Source of the DNA: Epiperipatus broadwayi
Lineage: Eukaryota > Onychophora > Udeonychophora > Euonychophora > Peripatidae
Assembly: GCA_028023455.1 (NCBI GenBank)
Contig: JAQFVV010000013.1
Span: forward strand, 15,142,258 to 15,206,257
DNA: 64,000 bases
Reading direction: 5' to 3'
Shown here: positions 29,101 through 44,100 of the stretch, piece after piece
Layout: each line of letters begins with the position of its first letter
How positions within the stretch are numbered: the first letter of the stretch is position 1
The notes under the pieces: model-generated
The model's database searches: none
Told to the model about the DNA's origin: nothing
Seen by the model: only the letters and a program-made list of their open reading frames with translations
Position numbers and translations under genes: made by a program

Positions 29101-32100
29101 ATGTACCCATGGTTTATTTGTTTAATCAATTTGATAAAAAAAAAAAAAATTTCTACAAATTATTTTTTTGCAAATGAGTTTGCTTCATTAAATATATATA
29201 TTATTTTCATCTCCATATTAATCATTTCATTATCATTTTTTATGTTATATATAAATTTTGTCAGTAATCATAACTTTATATCATTAATTTGTTTATTTGA
29301 TTCCTGAATGAAATGCAAAATATTTAATATAGAAAAGAATGATCAAGGAAATAAAAAAATTATTGACTAGTCATTTTATTGCAAATTATCTATATAGAGA
29401 ACTTTGAATTCAAACTAACCACAAGATAAAATTGAATTTATTATGGACCTATATGATCATGTACAAGTATTGTGAAAATTATAGAAAGGACCAATAAGTA
29501 TTAATGCCATTATGCTTTGGATTTATGGATTATGAAAAGGCATTTGATTCTATAAACATTTCAGCAGTGATTAAAGGTTTTAGAATATCAAAATATAGAC
29601 ACAATATATAGTTAAAATTTAAAGAATATTTATTAAAAACAACAGCAATGATTAGATTACATGGTAACATTTATAAAGTTTTACATTAATAAGGGGTTTT
29701 TTCAAGGTGATTTTATCTCTCCATGACATTGTATTCGAGAATAATTTGTAAATTAAAAGAACATTTTCCTTTTTATACCTCCTAGAACTCCCAACATAGA
29801 TCTCTCATAATTAGCTATGTAGTCTGAAGCCTGTATTGCTCTTTTATTAAGTTCCAAAATCTTAGATGTGAAATAAGATCTGGTAAAATATTTTTAAAAA
29901 TTCTTTTTCAAATTTGTACACATTTTTTCCCTTTTAATATTAATTTATTTTTACTGAAGTCATAGTATCCAAGTTTAACTATGTTTCTATCTAACCATGG
30001 TATTTATTAACTTTTAATCTATTATTATCAATTTGTATTCTTTTTTAAATAGTGATTGAATGGATATTGTTTAAATCTTTTTAGCATTTATTTTCTATTT
30101 TTTTTTTGCTTTCATTTGATAGCTTTTGGTTACTTTCTTGAAACTGTGATGTATTATAATGAATAATTATCTGAGGCATGGGGTGGAGGGTGGCACTCAA
30201 TTGGATATAATAGGTATAGCTTTTTAGGATATATCATCAGGGACTAAGAAAGGATTAAAATATAAACAAAAATAATAAAAAAGTAGACTAATACAGTTAT
30301 GAAAAAGGCAGTATAGTAATAAATAGAGAGAAATATCTTTCAAATGACTATATGAATTCTGAGCCTTTAAGATGAAGTGATTGATGAAGATTTGTTTAAC
30401 GATAGTTCTGTAATAGGTGAGAGTGTGCATGACATTTATGAATTTAAATGTAAGATTTTCCAAATTTTTTATTTGATATTTTTTCAAATCATGGTTGGTG
30501 AGTCTGATTTAAATCTATATTTATTAATGTCATATATTGCTTAAATCGTAATTATAAGTTGAGTATCCGTTTAAATTTTGATATCTGTGAATAACATAGC
30601 AACTTAACAGCTTATGTTAATTTTTATAAATGCATAATATAATATGTTCTGGAATGATACATTTATTTCATAGCAGTTGTCTTAGTTATAAAATTTGAGA
30701 TTAAAGCTTTTTTTAAAAAAAAAAAAAAATTATTTTATGTCATTAAACCTATTATTTCCTTTATTTTATTGTAATATTTTATATAAATACAATTTGTACA
30801 CTTTACTTTAAACACTTTTATATACAGAAATAGTCTTGACATTTCTACTGTCCTGCAGTCTTCCTCGGAGCTATGATATAATGATAAATGGCTTAAATAT
30901 AATAAAACATAATAAAACTAAAGTAAATGTGACAAAATGGACTTAAAACCAAATAAAATAAAATATTCCAAATAATATAAAATATGCAACATTAAATTTA
31001 AAATGTGTCTATTCCTATGTGTATATATATATATTCATGACCAACCATTAATTTAAATATATTATCAATAATCCTCTAATTATTACTATGTCTTATAAAT
31101 TAGAACTATAATTTTATTATTCCTAAATTAATAAAATACTTATGATTTTTTTCTTTATATATTTTTCTGGTCAACATTAATTCATTTACTAAAAATATTT
31201 TTTTAAATTTTTTAATCATATATATAACTGAAACACAGGCTTATTATATATACACTTGTGTCTATATATGTAATATATAGGGTATATGAGCACAGACTTT
31301 CACATAACCCACCACCCTCCACTCTCTCTAATAACACTACACCCAAGCACATATATGCTGAAAAGATAAATAATCACCAATATCAGTATTTCATACTAAA
31401 CCAGCAATCATCAGTTGGTCCAGATTATCATCTCCCACACATATATACTATAAGTGCTCAAATATATATTAAGATAGACAATCTTCATACTTCAATGGAC
31501 AGGCTCCAATCTACTACACACTCCAACTCTTCAACCGTCCATCCAATTGAAAATCTAATGATGGATTGCTTGAAGCCACCCTGAGGCCAAGATTCTTGTC
31601 ACACCCATGTTGACCTAAGGTCAATCTGAACCCCAAATGTACAGGACATAATCCATTAAATACATATGCAAGGATGGGCAGACATCTCTATAATGTAATA
31701 ATTGAAACACAGGCTTATTATATATACACCTGTGTCTATATATGTAATATATAGGGTATATGAGCACAGACTTCCACACAACCCACCACTCTCCACTTTA
31801 TCTAATAACACCGAGACACCCAGGCACATATATGCTGAAAAGATAAATAATCACCAGTATACATATTTTATGCTAAACCAGCAATCATCAGTTGGTCCAG
31901 ATTATTATCTCCCACACATATATACTATAAGTGCTCAGATATATATTAAGATAGACAATCTTCATACTTTAATGGACAGACTCCAATCTGGACCAACTGA
32001 TGATTGCTGGTTTAGCATGAAATACGTATATTGGTGATTATTTATCTTTTCAGCATATATGTGCTTGGATGTATCGATGTTATTAGATAGAGTGGAGAGT

Positions 32101-35100
32101 GGTGGGTTGTGTGAAAGTCTGTGCTCATATACCCTATATATTACATATATAGACACAGGTGTATATATAATAAGCCTGTGTTTCAGTTATTACATTGTAG
32201 AGATGTCTGCCCATCCTTGCATATGTATTTAATGGATTATGTCCTGTACATTTGGGGTTCAGATTGACCTTAGGTCAACATGGGTGTGACAAGAATCTCG
32301 GCCTCAGGGTGGCCTTCGAGCATTCCATCATCAGATTTTCAATTGGATGGACGTTCGAAGAGTTGGAGTGTGTAGTAGATTGGAGCCTGTCCATTAAAGT
32401 ATGAAGATTGTCTATCTTAATATATATCTGAGCACTTATAGTATATATGTGTGGGAGATGATAATCTGGACCAACTGATGATTTCTGGTTTAGCATGAAA
32501 TACGTATATTGGTGATTATTTATCTTTTCAGCATATATGTGCTTGGGTGTATCGGTGTTATTAGATAGAGTGGAGAGTGGTGGGTTGTGTGTGCTCATAT
32601 ACCCTATATATTATTTAATCATATATATAGTTTTGTTTATTCATTCTTCTCTTATTTATTTTATTTTGTTTATCGTTATATCATTAATTCTGAGGAAGAC
32701 TGCAAAACAGTCGAAACATCAGATTGAGTGAGTATGTATACAATAAAAAAAATTTTTGCTAAAATGTATTTGAAGTAAGGTATACAAAATCTTAAGTTTT
32801 TAAAATAAGAATTTTAATTTATATATTTTGAAGAGTTCTCTTCATCTTACTCTTGTGCTATTTTAAGCTTAAGTAATCAATTGTCACTAGTTGATATAAT
32901 ATTATAATTTTACCATCCCCAAACTGATTTCTCATTTTTATCTTTGTCAGTGAAAATTAGTTTAAAGCTGGAACTTGTGTATCTAGTAACCCATTTTTAT
33001 TCCTTTATAATATTCAAACTAATAGCCTGAAATTAAGAAAAAAAAGCTTATGGTTTTGAATCTAAATTAATTTCAAAAGTGAATCCAGGTCAATTTCTAT
33101 ATATTTTAGACTTCAGTTTTATGTCATTTATAGGCTCTTGCATCCTTTGTCTAGAAATGTTAGTATCACAATATCAGATTTTTTTTTCCATATATTTATA
33201 AGACCAATTTTCTTCATCTTATTTTAGAACCTCTGTTTTGAGTAATATATTGTATTGGTCAAGTTTTGTACATTCACGTAACAGAATCTAGAATCCAGAC
33301 AAAAAGACCAAAGTCGACCAGACCAGGATTGTGACATCCAGAACCCCACCACACTTCAACTCGTTTGCCAGTACTTCACGACTCAAGATCCTAGATCCTA
33401 TGAATGACCACACTTGAAATTACAGTAGCATACAATTTTATTCCGGCCTGCGTAGTTCAAGGTGAAGCAATAAGACTCAAGGCTACAAAACACTGTTACT
33501 TAAAAGCTAATAATATTTCTAATAAAGACTGATTAATGCATAGATTTATAAATAAATATGATCAATAATTAGAATTGGATTGAATAATTGAAACTGAGAA
33601 CGAAGTAGATTAATTTAATTATATATTTATTACAATAGTAAATCATAAATTAAATCATAGATATGAAATTTTCCAGCATATGAAATGCACTCAGGCATTT
33701 GCATTAATAAGAGATAACAAGTTCTCTTCTCATAGATTAGTTTATAGATGTGCTTATACAAGCAATAATTAGCATTTATAACAGACGAGTTTGACAGATT
33801 CTCATTTTGTGAAATCCATGATAAGAATATATAAATAATCACTACGTTATGTCTATCAATAATTATGCCAACTCCTATTAGTTTGTGGTCATTATATAGA
33901 TAAGTAATCATACTAAGCCTTGATTAAACTAATAATTCATTTATTATTGCAGATACGATATTATTTAAAAGACGAGCATATAAACCAGCTCAAATAACAT
34001 TAGATCAAACCTGGCTTTCAAGAGAATTTTCAGATCAATGCTGAAAGTGATATATTAAGGAGGTAGAGTTGGCTGCATAAGATTTTACCAATGTGCTACG
34101 GCACAGGTAAATGACAATAAGAAAAGTCGCTCTGTGGATGGATGAATAACTCAAGAGTTCTTGCGGCAAACGCCGGTACCCTGGGACCAATCATCATGCT
34201 GTGAATGAAAGGAACATTTGTGTTCAGAAATGGTGAGGGACTTATGTGCTAACCTGGCCTTGGCTCAGGCTTCGCTACTGCTCTACCCTATAAGAGAAGA
34301 TGTGCTGGCTTTACCATGGCTCCATCTTATATACGTAATTATATGTAGCAGCAAAACGAGAAAATATCTAATAAAATAATGGATCTCATCTGCCAAGCAA
34401 AGAATATTTTATTTCATACTATGAAATACAAGAACAATAACATATTAGCTTTATCAATCGAAATCAACTCTTGTTAGCATGATAATAAATATGCTACTGG
34501 CGGCGATATTAATAATATCTTATTTTAACACACTCGATCTATTTGGCTACTTATAATTAATTAATATTTAAGGAGGTAAAGTATATTTCAATGGACTTAG
34601 GAACAACTTAAATGATAAATATACTTATGACTATCCTCAAGGCTAGTTTAATTCTTAATAAAACATAAATTTAAGCTTTCAATTTGTTGGTTGAAACGAA
34701 ACCCATTTCACATTTTAAATCAAATTAATAAGAATAATGAGCGCAAGGCGAGTCGTTACTATTTATAAAATAGGATTTCGAAACAGTGCGCAGAAAAATG
34801 ATGCTATAAGTAATTAACGTGAAGATCTTTAAATAATATCTTGAAAATATATTAAATTAATTGCTCACTGTTTCGATGCATTGGCATATAAAATACAATA
34901 AACATTTAATTAAAATACGCAAAAGAAATATACATAACCACAGTGATACAACTTTAAATTATAAAATATTTATTTACTTTTAAGTGAAAGGAAATTGTAA
35001 ATTTAACTTTTAGAAACATTAATTTTGACAATAATTTACACATTATATTAAATATTAACCGGGTTTAAATTATAGTTACACTTGGATTTACAATTATTTA

Positions 35101-38100
35101 AATTATAAATTTATTAAACGCACATTGATTATGTAAGTAATATTTACTGAGGCTATAACCTCGATAATATGCGTATAAAATTTGATAGTAGGGACCTCTA
35201 CAGGTGTTTCTTCCATAGCATAAGCTTGTGGTTAAAACACCTGTAGAGGTCCCTACTATCACATTTTATACGCATATTATCGAGGTTATAGCCTCAGTAA
35301 ATATTAATTATTTAAATTATAAATGTAATTATTTTAAGAAGAGTTAGCTAACAGGGATTTAAATTGTAATATATACAAAAATTACACATAATTTACACAA
35401 AGCTCTGCAGTTTTGAAAATAAAACTGTACCAGTAATGGACTGCAAGTGCTTGGCTGTAGATTTGGTGAGCTTGACTGGGCGGCTGGTGGCATCATCTTC
35501 TTCACCATTCTGTTAGGCTTTGGAGTCTTTTAGCGGCATGATGAGTTATTAAGGCATTGTGATGAGAGAAATCTCTATTCTCCCTATGGAGTAACAGCAA
35601 AGAAATGTCTGTTTTTAGCCGGACATATTAGAAATTAAACTGGCGTGGAGGCTGGCTGCCAACTGCTTTCATAAAATGGCTATCAACTGTCCTGGATTTA
35701 AAATACAGGGTATTTATGTTTTTGCCCTATATGCACTTACATTAGGAATCTATATCGCCTCAGAACCCATTAACTCAAGAATTTGTTTTACTAGTACAAA
35801 ATTACGTAAATTTTAAATTAATCTATTGCTGGATTTTTGAGGTACTATATTTTCCTTTAGGCTATTGAAAATAGTGCTGGTCCAATCATTTTCTATATGA
35901 CTTTCTATTTCAGACATTTTTAATTTTCCATTAGTTAGTTAGATTTTATCAGGATGATTTTTTTTTAATTTACCTACCGCAGGTGCAGCAGTTAAAGGGT
36001 ATTCTTGTTTACAACAAATCTGGTTTTAGTTTCTTTACCAGAACTTTTGTCCTTAATTGCAAATAAGAAACTTTTTTAATTACAAAAAAAAACCTTTTAA
36101 CATATTTTAACTAAAACCTTTTAACATATTTTTAAAGAAAACTTTTAAACATTTTATATACAACTTTTAATATTTTAAATCATACCACCCCTATATATAT
36201 TATATACAGGGCAGATTATATATCTACATACACCTTTATAACCGCAAAATTATTACTAAATTGACTTTAAACATTAACTTATATAATAAATACATTCTTA
36301 AAATATTTCGCAATAGAAATACACTATAATTTTATTACTCCTATCTAATTATAGCGTTGATTTGCATGTACATATATAATACTGTTTAGACAGCCATGGT
36401 AGTGTTTTACAAGCTAAATTTTAAGAGTATTAACATTAAAAATAAGGTTCGAACTTAGCACAGACGAATGTGTCATTAGGTTGATGTTGAAACGATAAGA
36501 GCTTGGAAGGTTATTTATTTAGCATTAATGAATTAAGAATTGGATAATAATTTTTTTTTTTTTTCTAATAAAGTTATTTTTTTAAAAGGAATTCAAAGAT
36601 GCCATGCAAATCAAAATCTCATTTGATTGATTACATATTTCAGTTGTGCATTCAGCATGTGAAAGGTTTTCAATAAGTAAGTTTTTCATATGTGAAATGA
36701 AACATTAATGAAAATGCATTAATTTATACACATTTGTACTCAATTGTTATGCAGGTGGTAACCATCTATACTCTATTCAAAATCTATGTGTATACATGGA
36801 GCATCATAAACAAAATTGCCTAAGAATCCAGAGGTCTACCTTATTACCACACTATCAGTTTATTGCTTGAGAGCAGTTTGTAGTAGAGATATAATGAAAT
36901 GAAAAGGTGTGAATATTTAACATTTGCATACTGACACGATATTAAGAACTGAAATTCATTGGAAGCATATGGTGTATGAAATAAGTAATGTAAAAAAGCA
37001 ATAATTACTTCTGATGAATCTTGACATAATCCTTTCTATTTTTTTTATTTTTTTTTGGGGAAATTTTAAATGAAATATTAATGCAGCAGTGGAAGAAATG
37101 TGTTAAATATTGAAAGTAATTGTTAAGAAAATAGTTTATCTTTCAAACCTGTAAACATATTTATAGAATAACTTTTTGTCTGATTTATTTATCCCATTTT
37201 TGATATAGCAGTCTACTGGGTAGATAGTTTAAAATTTAAATATAGCATTAACATTGTAAATGAAGCCTTGATTAATCAGAGAGAAAAGATAAAATAATGA
37301 TGAAAACTGTTCAAACTAAGCCTGGTTAGTAATGCCTTTTGTTTCACTATTTCTCTTTATAGGGAATTGTTGGATGGATCTTTACTCTTCAATGAGGTAT
37401 GTTTATTGTTTTTTATGTGTATCCATCTGGTGATCAATCCAATAGTTTGACCTATAGAAGGAGAAATTAACAGAAGTTGATGTCTATTCATCATTTATTT
37501 TAAAATACTGTGTAACTTTCCGAAGTTAATAGTTTAGATTTGTCTCTTGAAGAGAATTAGGCTAAATAGATATACAAAATTAATTTATAGTTGCTTTCAA
37601 GAAAAAAAAGATTTCATGAACTGGCTATCCCTATTTTAATAAATCATCTACAGCAATAATGTCCAATCTTTTTCTATATTGCATTCCTTTAGACAGCTCA
37701 TTTTCATAATTTCTACCTTTCATATTAGAAAAATGTTTTAATTAATAGATTTAAATTGTTATTTCAAATGTATATGTTGCAACTCTAAATAAATAATCCA
37801 TAATAATTTATGGAATAAGAAGGTAACAGACAGTGTATATATTTATATTTAAAAAAAGATACAAATTTAAGTAAAATATTCCACAGGTTACATTATAAAA
37901 ACTATATTATATGAATTAGTTAAAGTGTGTGCCTTTTTCTACCATTATTTTTTTTTTTCTTTTTTTTTTTTTTTGCATATCACTAAATTGTCTGATTAAT
38001 ATCTCTAGGGATATATTAATCCCAGATTGGGATTCACTGATCTATTGTATTTTAACTTTTTGCTTTTCTGTTTATACTTATATTTTTTTAATGACTTCTT

Positions 38101-41100
38101 ATGTTTTCTAATTTGTCTTAAAGAAAATAGTCATTTGTCTTTTTTTTTACCTTCTTTCAGATAGTCCCTCTTTGGTTGGCTCCAAATCTGTTAACATTCA
38201 CTGGGTTCTTGCTTACTCTCATAAATGTGTCATTGTTAGCATACTATGACTATAGCTTTACTGCGTCTAGTGATACCTATGCACAACATCTGTTTGTACC
38301 GTCTTGGGTATGGCTCTGCTGCTTTTTTAATCATTTCATTGCTCATACACTAGGTTAGACTTATTTTATTTATTTTTTTTAAATATTTTATTAACAAACT
38401 TAATAGAACTATTTAGTTTGTTTTTTTATTATAATCATTTAAATATTGATAAAACAATAATTTTTTCATTTTATTTTATTATTTGTATATAGAATGTACT
38501 TTGTAAATTACTTAATATATGTCAAATATTATATTGCTTCTGTTATCAAATAAAAGCATCTGAAGTTTTTAAACTTTTTATCAGAATAAGAACTTGCGGG
38601 ACATAAATAGAAATAATCTGCATTTAATATTTTCCTTTATTCATAATGTTTTTTTTATAAAGAATCCTGTTTCATTTGGGTCTCCATTAGTTTTTCTGGT
38701 TTATAATAAAATATATTGGTCACTAATTCTCATTTAATTGGCAAGCCTAATAAATAATGATGTCTTTGTTATTTTACTGTAAAAGTTATTAGAGAAACTT
38801 TTGGACTGCATTGAACAATTTAAAGAATCTATATGTTCACTTTCATATTATCTCTTCATCTTTAGTTTTAACTTTTTAAAATACATTCAATGATGCAGAT
38901 AGTTATGATAATAATTTTTATTAGTCATTCATTAAATTAAAAATTATATACTTAATGAATAATACTTTATTCATTAACTAAATAGTTATGATCTTTCCTT
39001 TAAAAAAAAAAAAAGCCTTGAAAACAATGAAAATATTCTTTTTCCCAAATCTCTCTTATGAGCAACTGAATTAAGTTTATTTAATGATCCTTTCTGGTGT
39101 TTTCTTTTTTAAATTATTCTTAAAGGTCTTTGATTAAGGTTATGGATTAATTTAGAAGAATCTTAAATTTATTCACTTATAAATACTCTTTTCTTATTTG
39201 CCTAAGAAATGTTTTGATTTCTTTGCACAAATCATTTAATTGTATTTTAATGTTGGGTTTACCATAATAATAAAAAAATAGAGTTGCCTTATTATTTCTC
39301 AGTTTCATATGATTATGCAGATATTCCCTGATATTTAAGGGGGTGAACATATTTCCCACCAATTTCTACAACCACTAGGAAAGATTGTACCACCAAGATT
39401 TAAAAATTCTTACAATTGAAGTCTTTGGAGCTTATTATGTCGGCAGTACTATGTAGGTATTGATGAAAATCAGGTACACACAACTCCTTTTGTATAACTC
39501 ATCTGTTGTGATATATCACTCAATCATGGATGCTTGTACTTTTTGGAGTCATTACTTATTATGATCAAAAAGTAGTAAGTACATTCATGTTAAGTTAATG
39601 CCCAGCATTTAGTAAGGTTTTCTTCACTGATATTCTTGTGATTTGTGGGTCTCTATGTTTTGTAATTCATCCTATCATAAAGATTAGTAGATTACTAAAT
39701 AATGATACCCAAAGTTAAGCAAAATAATTTATAGCTACTCTACCAATTGACTATCACTAATCAGATAATTAGGTTCTCCAGCACTTATAAATTGAGTATA
39801 AGTATTCTTTATTTAATGTAAATAGGTAATTGATATTGTACAGGTAATAATTGCATGATATATTTATATAATAAAATAACATAAATTTGAAAATTTGTTT
39901 GTTGCTTAATCACTTAACAAATATTCCACTAATCTTGATGATTCTTAAATGATTTTCTTTCTTTTCTTTTTTTTTTTTTTTTTTGATGACTTATATAGGT
40001 TATGGATTTTTGCTTTATGATACTTAATTGTTTTAAAAATTTTAGTAATTTGCAATATGAAATTGTGTCAAAATCATAATCATTTTCTATTAACTTTATA
40101 AAAATGCAAAAAAAGGGTGGATAAAGAGATGGGGATTAAATTTGGTGAAGAAAAATCAAATATAATGATGATTAATACTGGGGAAAGAGAAGATGTAGAA
40201 TTTTTATTGGGAGATATTAAGGGTGGTGAATAGATATAGTTATTTGGGAATTATTTTAAGTAATCAGAAAAATTATTTGGATGAATGGAAGAAAAAATTG
40301 ATAAATGAAGCAAAGAAAAGAAGGGGATTAATGATGCATTGTGTGTTAGTAAAGGGATATTAATTTACTTAGAAAAAGTTCAAAGGGAAGTAGGAAGACA
40401 TGCATTGGATGCAGATGTATGGACAGCAAGGGAGGCAGTTCAAGGAGAAATGGGTTGGACAAGTTTTCATATGAGAGGTGCAAAAAGTAAAATGAAAATG
40501 TTTGGTAGATTGCAGTTTATGGATAATAAAAGAATAGCCAAAATAGTATTTAATTGGGTTATGAGTAAAGTACGGGTAACAAGATGGCTGAGAAAGGTAA
40601 TGTGGTATGCAAAAGATTTGGATAATATCAGTATATTTGTACAAAAGATGGGATGATTGTGTTAGGAGGATTGTTGAGTGTTCTAATGGTAAGAAATGGG
40701 ATAAAAGAATAGATTTATTAATAATGAATAGGGAGTTAGAGAGATGGAGAACTAGTATGGAGAGTAAAAAGAGTTTAAATGTATATAAAAATAAACCGAA
40801 TATTAGGTGTGAGTTAATATATGATAATAGTAAGGAAAGTAGTTTATTGTTTAAGGCTCGAACGGGATCTTTAGCAACAAGAGAATATACATGTAAGTGG
40901 GAAAATGTGGGTGGTTTAGTTTGTAAATTATGTAACGAAGGAATAGAAAATATTAGGCATCTAATGCTTGAAAACAGAAGGGCACATATAATAAAATTAT
41001 GGAAGAATAAATATGAAAAAAGTGATTATACAGAAAGTGGATTATTGGTTTTTATGTGGGTTTGGGAAAAGATAAGGGGGATTTAGATATAAAGGCCATA

Positions 41101-44100
41101 GAATTGATAAAGATTATGTTGTGGAAATGGGATGGAGCAGAATATAGGAAAACTTAGACTGGGGAATGGAAAATAAAGTGGCTAACAGGTTTCTCTGGGC
41201 ATAATTGTTGAGAGATTCTTGACTCCGTTTAAGGAGAAGCTACAGTACATCACATCACATTACAAAAAGAAACTACAGATGCTGAAAAAAAAATTTTAAT
41301 GGGTACATAGTATGCTGTGGCATGCGTATTGAAATCCTAGAGAAATGAAGAAAATTATAACTGTTGTTTAACCAAGTTAAAATTTTATTTCTATGAAGTA
41401 TAGTTTGAATTAATTTAATTTCATTTGACCACATATTTCTCACTTGCAAGTGAAGCTTAAACAATACCACAATGTTAAAATTTCATAGCCATTTTAAAAA
41501 TTATATTTTTTGCGATACTGCTGTTGATGATAACTCGTGTATTATTATTTTGTCTAAATATATTTTAATTATCAACTATTTTATATTCTTTTGTACTGTT
41601 TAATATTTTTTCACTATTGTGGGCAAAGCTACAGGGACAGCTAGTATTTATATTTAAGATTATATCAGCTCTATTTCTAATTTCAAGTCATGTATTAATG
41701 TTATAGTAAATTTGATTTATAAAAATAACATTCACATATAGATATTAGAACTTTTTGTTTCCAGTAGTAATTAGGATTTGGTTAAATCTTATTCATCTTT
41801 TTTTTAATAGCTATTTAAAAATTTAATCTAATTGTTATAAATTGATGCTTGAGTAATTAGCACTTCCAAAAATTCTTCATTTTTTATTAAATTCCACTTA
41901 CTTTATTTTACTAATTTCATTTCTTAGTATATCTGTTTCACTATAATACATATGAATTGTACTGCATATTCATTTGCAAAACAATTACTTCTATACTTGA
42001 TACACTTAATTAACTTTTTTACCAAAACTACTTCAATTTATGTTTCAGTTTCAATATGTCTATATCCACACAGTCTTTTTCCTTTGTTCAACTGTATTTT
42101 TATAAAATAAACTTCAATGATTTAACTTTTTTTTGAAATAGTATTATTGTATTGAGTGCATAAATGAGTGTAAAATAGTATTGTTATTTATATTAGAGCA
42201 TAATATTTTTTTTAGTGAATTGATTTGTCATCAAATTCACATTTTTTTATTATTAAAAATGTTCTTGAATATGCTTAGTAGATAATTTTCCTTGCTGTGT
42301 TTTTTTTGATAATCCTAATATTTATTCAGTGTTTTGAATTTAAAAACCAAATTCACAGCATAGAATAAAATTTTAGTAATTTTTTTTAATTAAATATTTT
42401 TTTACAGGATCAGTTTAAAAAAACGAAAGAAGATAAAACCTGAATTCAGTAAACTAGTTTTTTTGAGAATCTTTGCTAACTAAGCCTGAAGGATTATTAA
42501 TACTAATAATTATGTATTAATTATATAAATTATTATTAATTATAGTTATCATAATTATATGGTAATATTGTAATGAGTCGATATTTGTCTCTAAAACATA
42601 ATTCAGCTGGCACAAATTAAATCTTATTTTAGTGCAGTTTTTTCATCAGTTTCCATAAATTATTTGACAAAGAAACTGATATATATATATATAGTCAATA
42701 AAAAAATAAAAAATAAGAGTCATATATCACATGACTCCACTTCTTTTTTAAGCTTGTAAAAAATAAACAAAAAGCTTTGCTAATTGATCAACAAGCTTTG
42801 AGAAAAATGCTTAGCAAGAGAAAGCATTTAAAATATCTCTATCTGAAAACCACCCCCAATCCCTTGACCAATGGTTTCATACTTTTGGCACTCCTCAAAG
42901 GCACTAGGGTAGTTTCAGACACTAGATCTAAAAACATCAACCCAAAGCCAGCATTTATTTAACAGTTGACTATTGATAGAAAATCTGAATATATAAACAT
43001 TTAAATTTAATTTAATTTTGAAATAGATAGCATTGTGATCTATAAAATACATTGAGATTTTTATCATCAGATTACTGCGGTAGGAAAGCAACGTGATTTT
43101 CAAATTCAATTATGAATTTAAAAATTTATAGGAACAAAGTTTGAGGGTTAATTTAAAAACTGGATCAAAAACATATTTATAAATAAGTAGTAATTTTTAT
43201 ATAAAAAACTCTTTAATGAATATTTACAGATGGTGGTTGTTTTTTTATTATTTTAAATTAGATTCATTATGAGTAATAATTATTAAAATTGTTGCACATT
43301 ATGATTTTTCAAGTTTATATATGATTATACTTAACTTTTTTAATTTATCTTTTTTATATAAGTAATCATAATGTTGAGGCATCAATCTGCCAGTTTAAGA
43401 TTATTTAATTGATTTTAGTATTATCTCTAAGAATCATGTTGGATTGTTTCATGTTTTCAGTTTATTCTGTTTATCAAGTTGATATACAGAAATTTAGCTC
43501 TTTGTGTCTTCATTTGACAAAGCTGGTGAAACTTGATAAATTTTCTACGCTCTATGGACTTACGTTTAAATAATTTAATTGGTTTCATTATATCCAGACA
43601 AGATTGTTTTCAGGCTGTAGTACTCTATATTATTCTAGTTTCCTAAATATTGTTAGCATTAATATACCAAACTCTTATTTGATACAATTTAATTTTTTAA
43701 ACACTGCTTTGACATCATGAAAGAATACTGAGATGGCCACTCAATTACTTGAAGATTTCTTCGGAAAAGTTGTAATTTATCATAATTTTAAAAATTCAAA
43801 ATGAACCTCTTCTTATTAGCATTGGTAGGTTGTTGTTGTTGTTTTGCGAACTATTAGTAGTATTTGTCTTTTCAATTTTTTCTTTGATTTTGAGAAAATG
43901 GGAAAGGGATGGGGAAAATATAGCCAATTAAAAATTTTCAAGGTTTCTTTGGATTTTTCATTATCATAATACTACCAAATATTGTCTTATAAAATTAATT
44001 GTTGTAGACTTTCAAACTACTTCTTGATTTTTAATTAACAGATTTGTTTTGGAATTTTTATTATTTTGTCTTTAAAAAATTTTTTATTTCTGCTTTCTTA

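Larger units (their letters stand above)
31227..32613. mobile_element. Hammerhead-family II palindromic element (two direct plus two inverted units)
   Basis: Units A (about 31227-31690) and B (about 31700-31903) run head to tail with a 477-bp period; inverted units C (31985-32200) and D (32200-32613) follow with a 478-bp period. Arm positions pair around 31944-31945 at several test points, so it is one roughly 1.3-kb imperfect palindrome with an 80-base loop. Each unit has a hammerhead-like core. Long open frames here repeat in several units and both strands and are not genes. The left arm extends about 45 bp further than the right. Confidence 0.88.
20553..38160 (+). other. EPT1 intron 2
   Basis: This 17.6-kb intron runs from GTAATT to TTTCAG. 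It contains the hammerhead palindromes (24.6 and 31.2-32.6 kb), LINE and tail fragments, less AT-rich islands (33.3-35.7 kb) and a foldback MITE (35.1 kb), listed separately. Stretches 20.7-22.3, 22.4-24.5, 25.6-29.3, 29.7-30.7 and 36.2-38.1 kb show no supported gene. Minus-strand 21.15-21.80 kb may be LINE debris but lacks motifs. An 11-base G run is near 27545. Confidence 0.8.

Noticed and set aside
31258-32598. Open frames of about 100 codons repeated on both strands
   Set aside because: They repeat in each unit of the hammerhead palindrome, in both orientations, and overlap the ribozyme cores; this is non-coding repeat sequence.
31227-32613. CRISPR-like repeat array
   Set aside because: The repeats are long, few and inverted in a eukaryotic intron; no regular short spacers.
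40369-40644. Minus-strand 91-codon open frame
   Set aside because: It is the antisense shadow of the LINE frame at 40339-40656.
41600-41650. Helitron 3' end (CAGCTAG then T)
   Set aside because: The terminal hairpin and a matching 5' TC end were not found; the motif alone is too weak.
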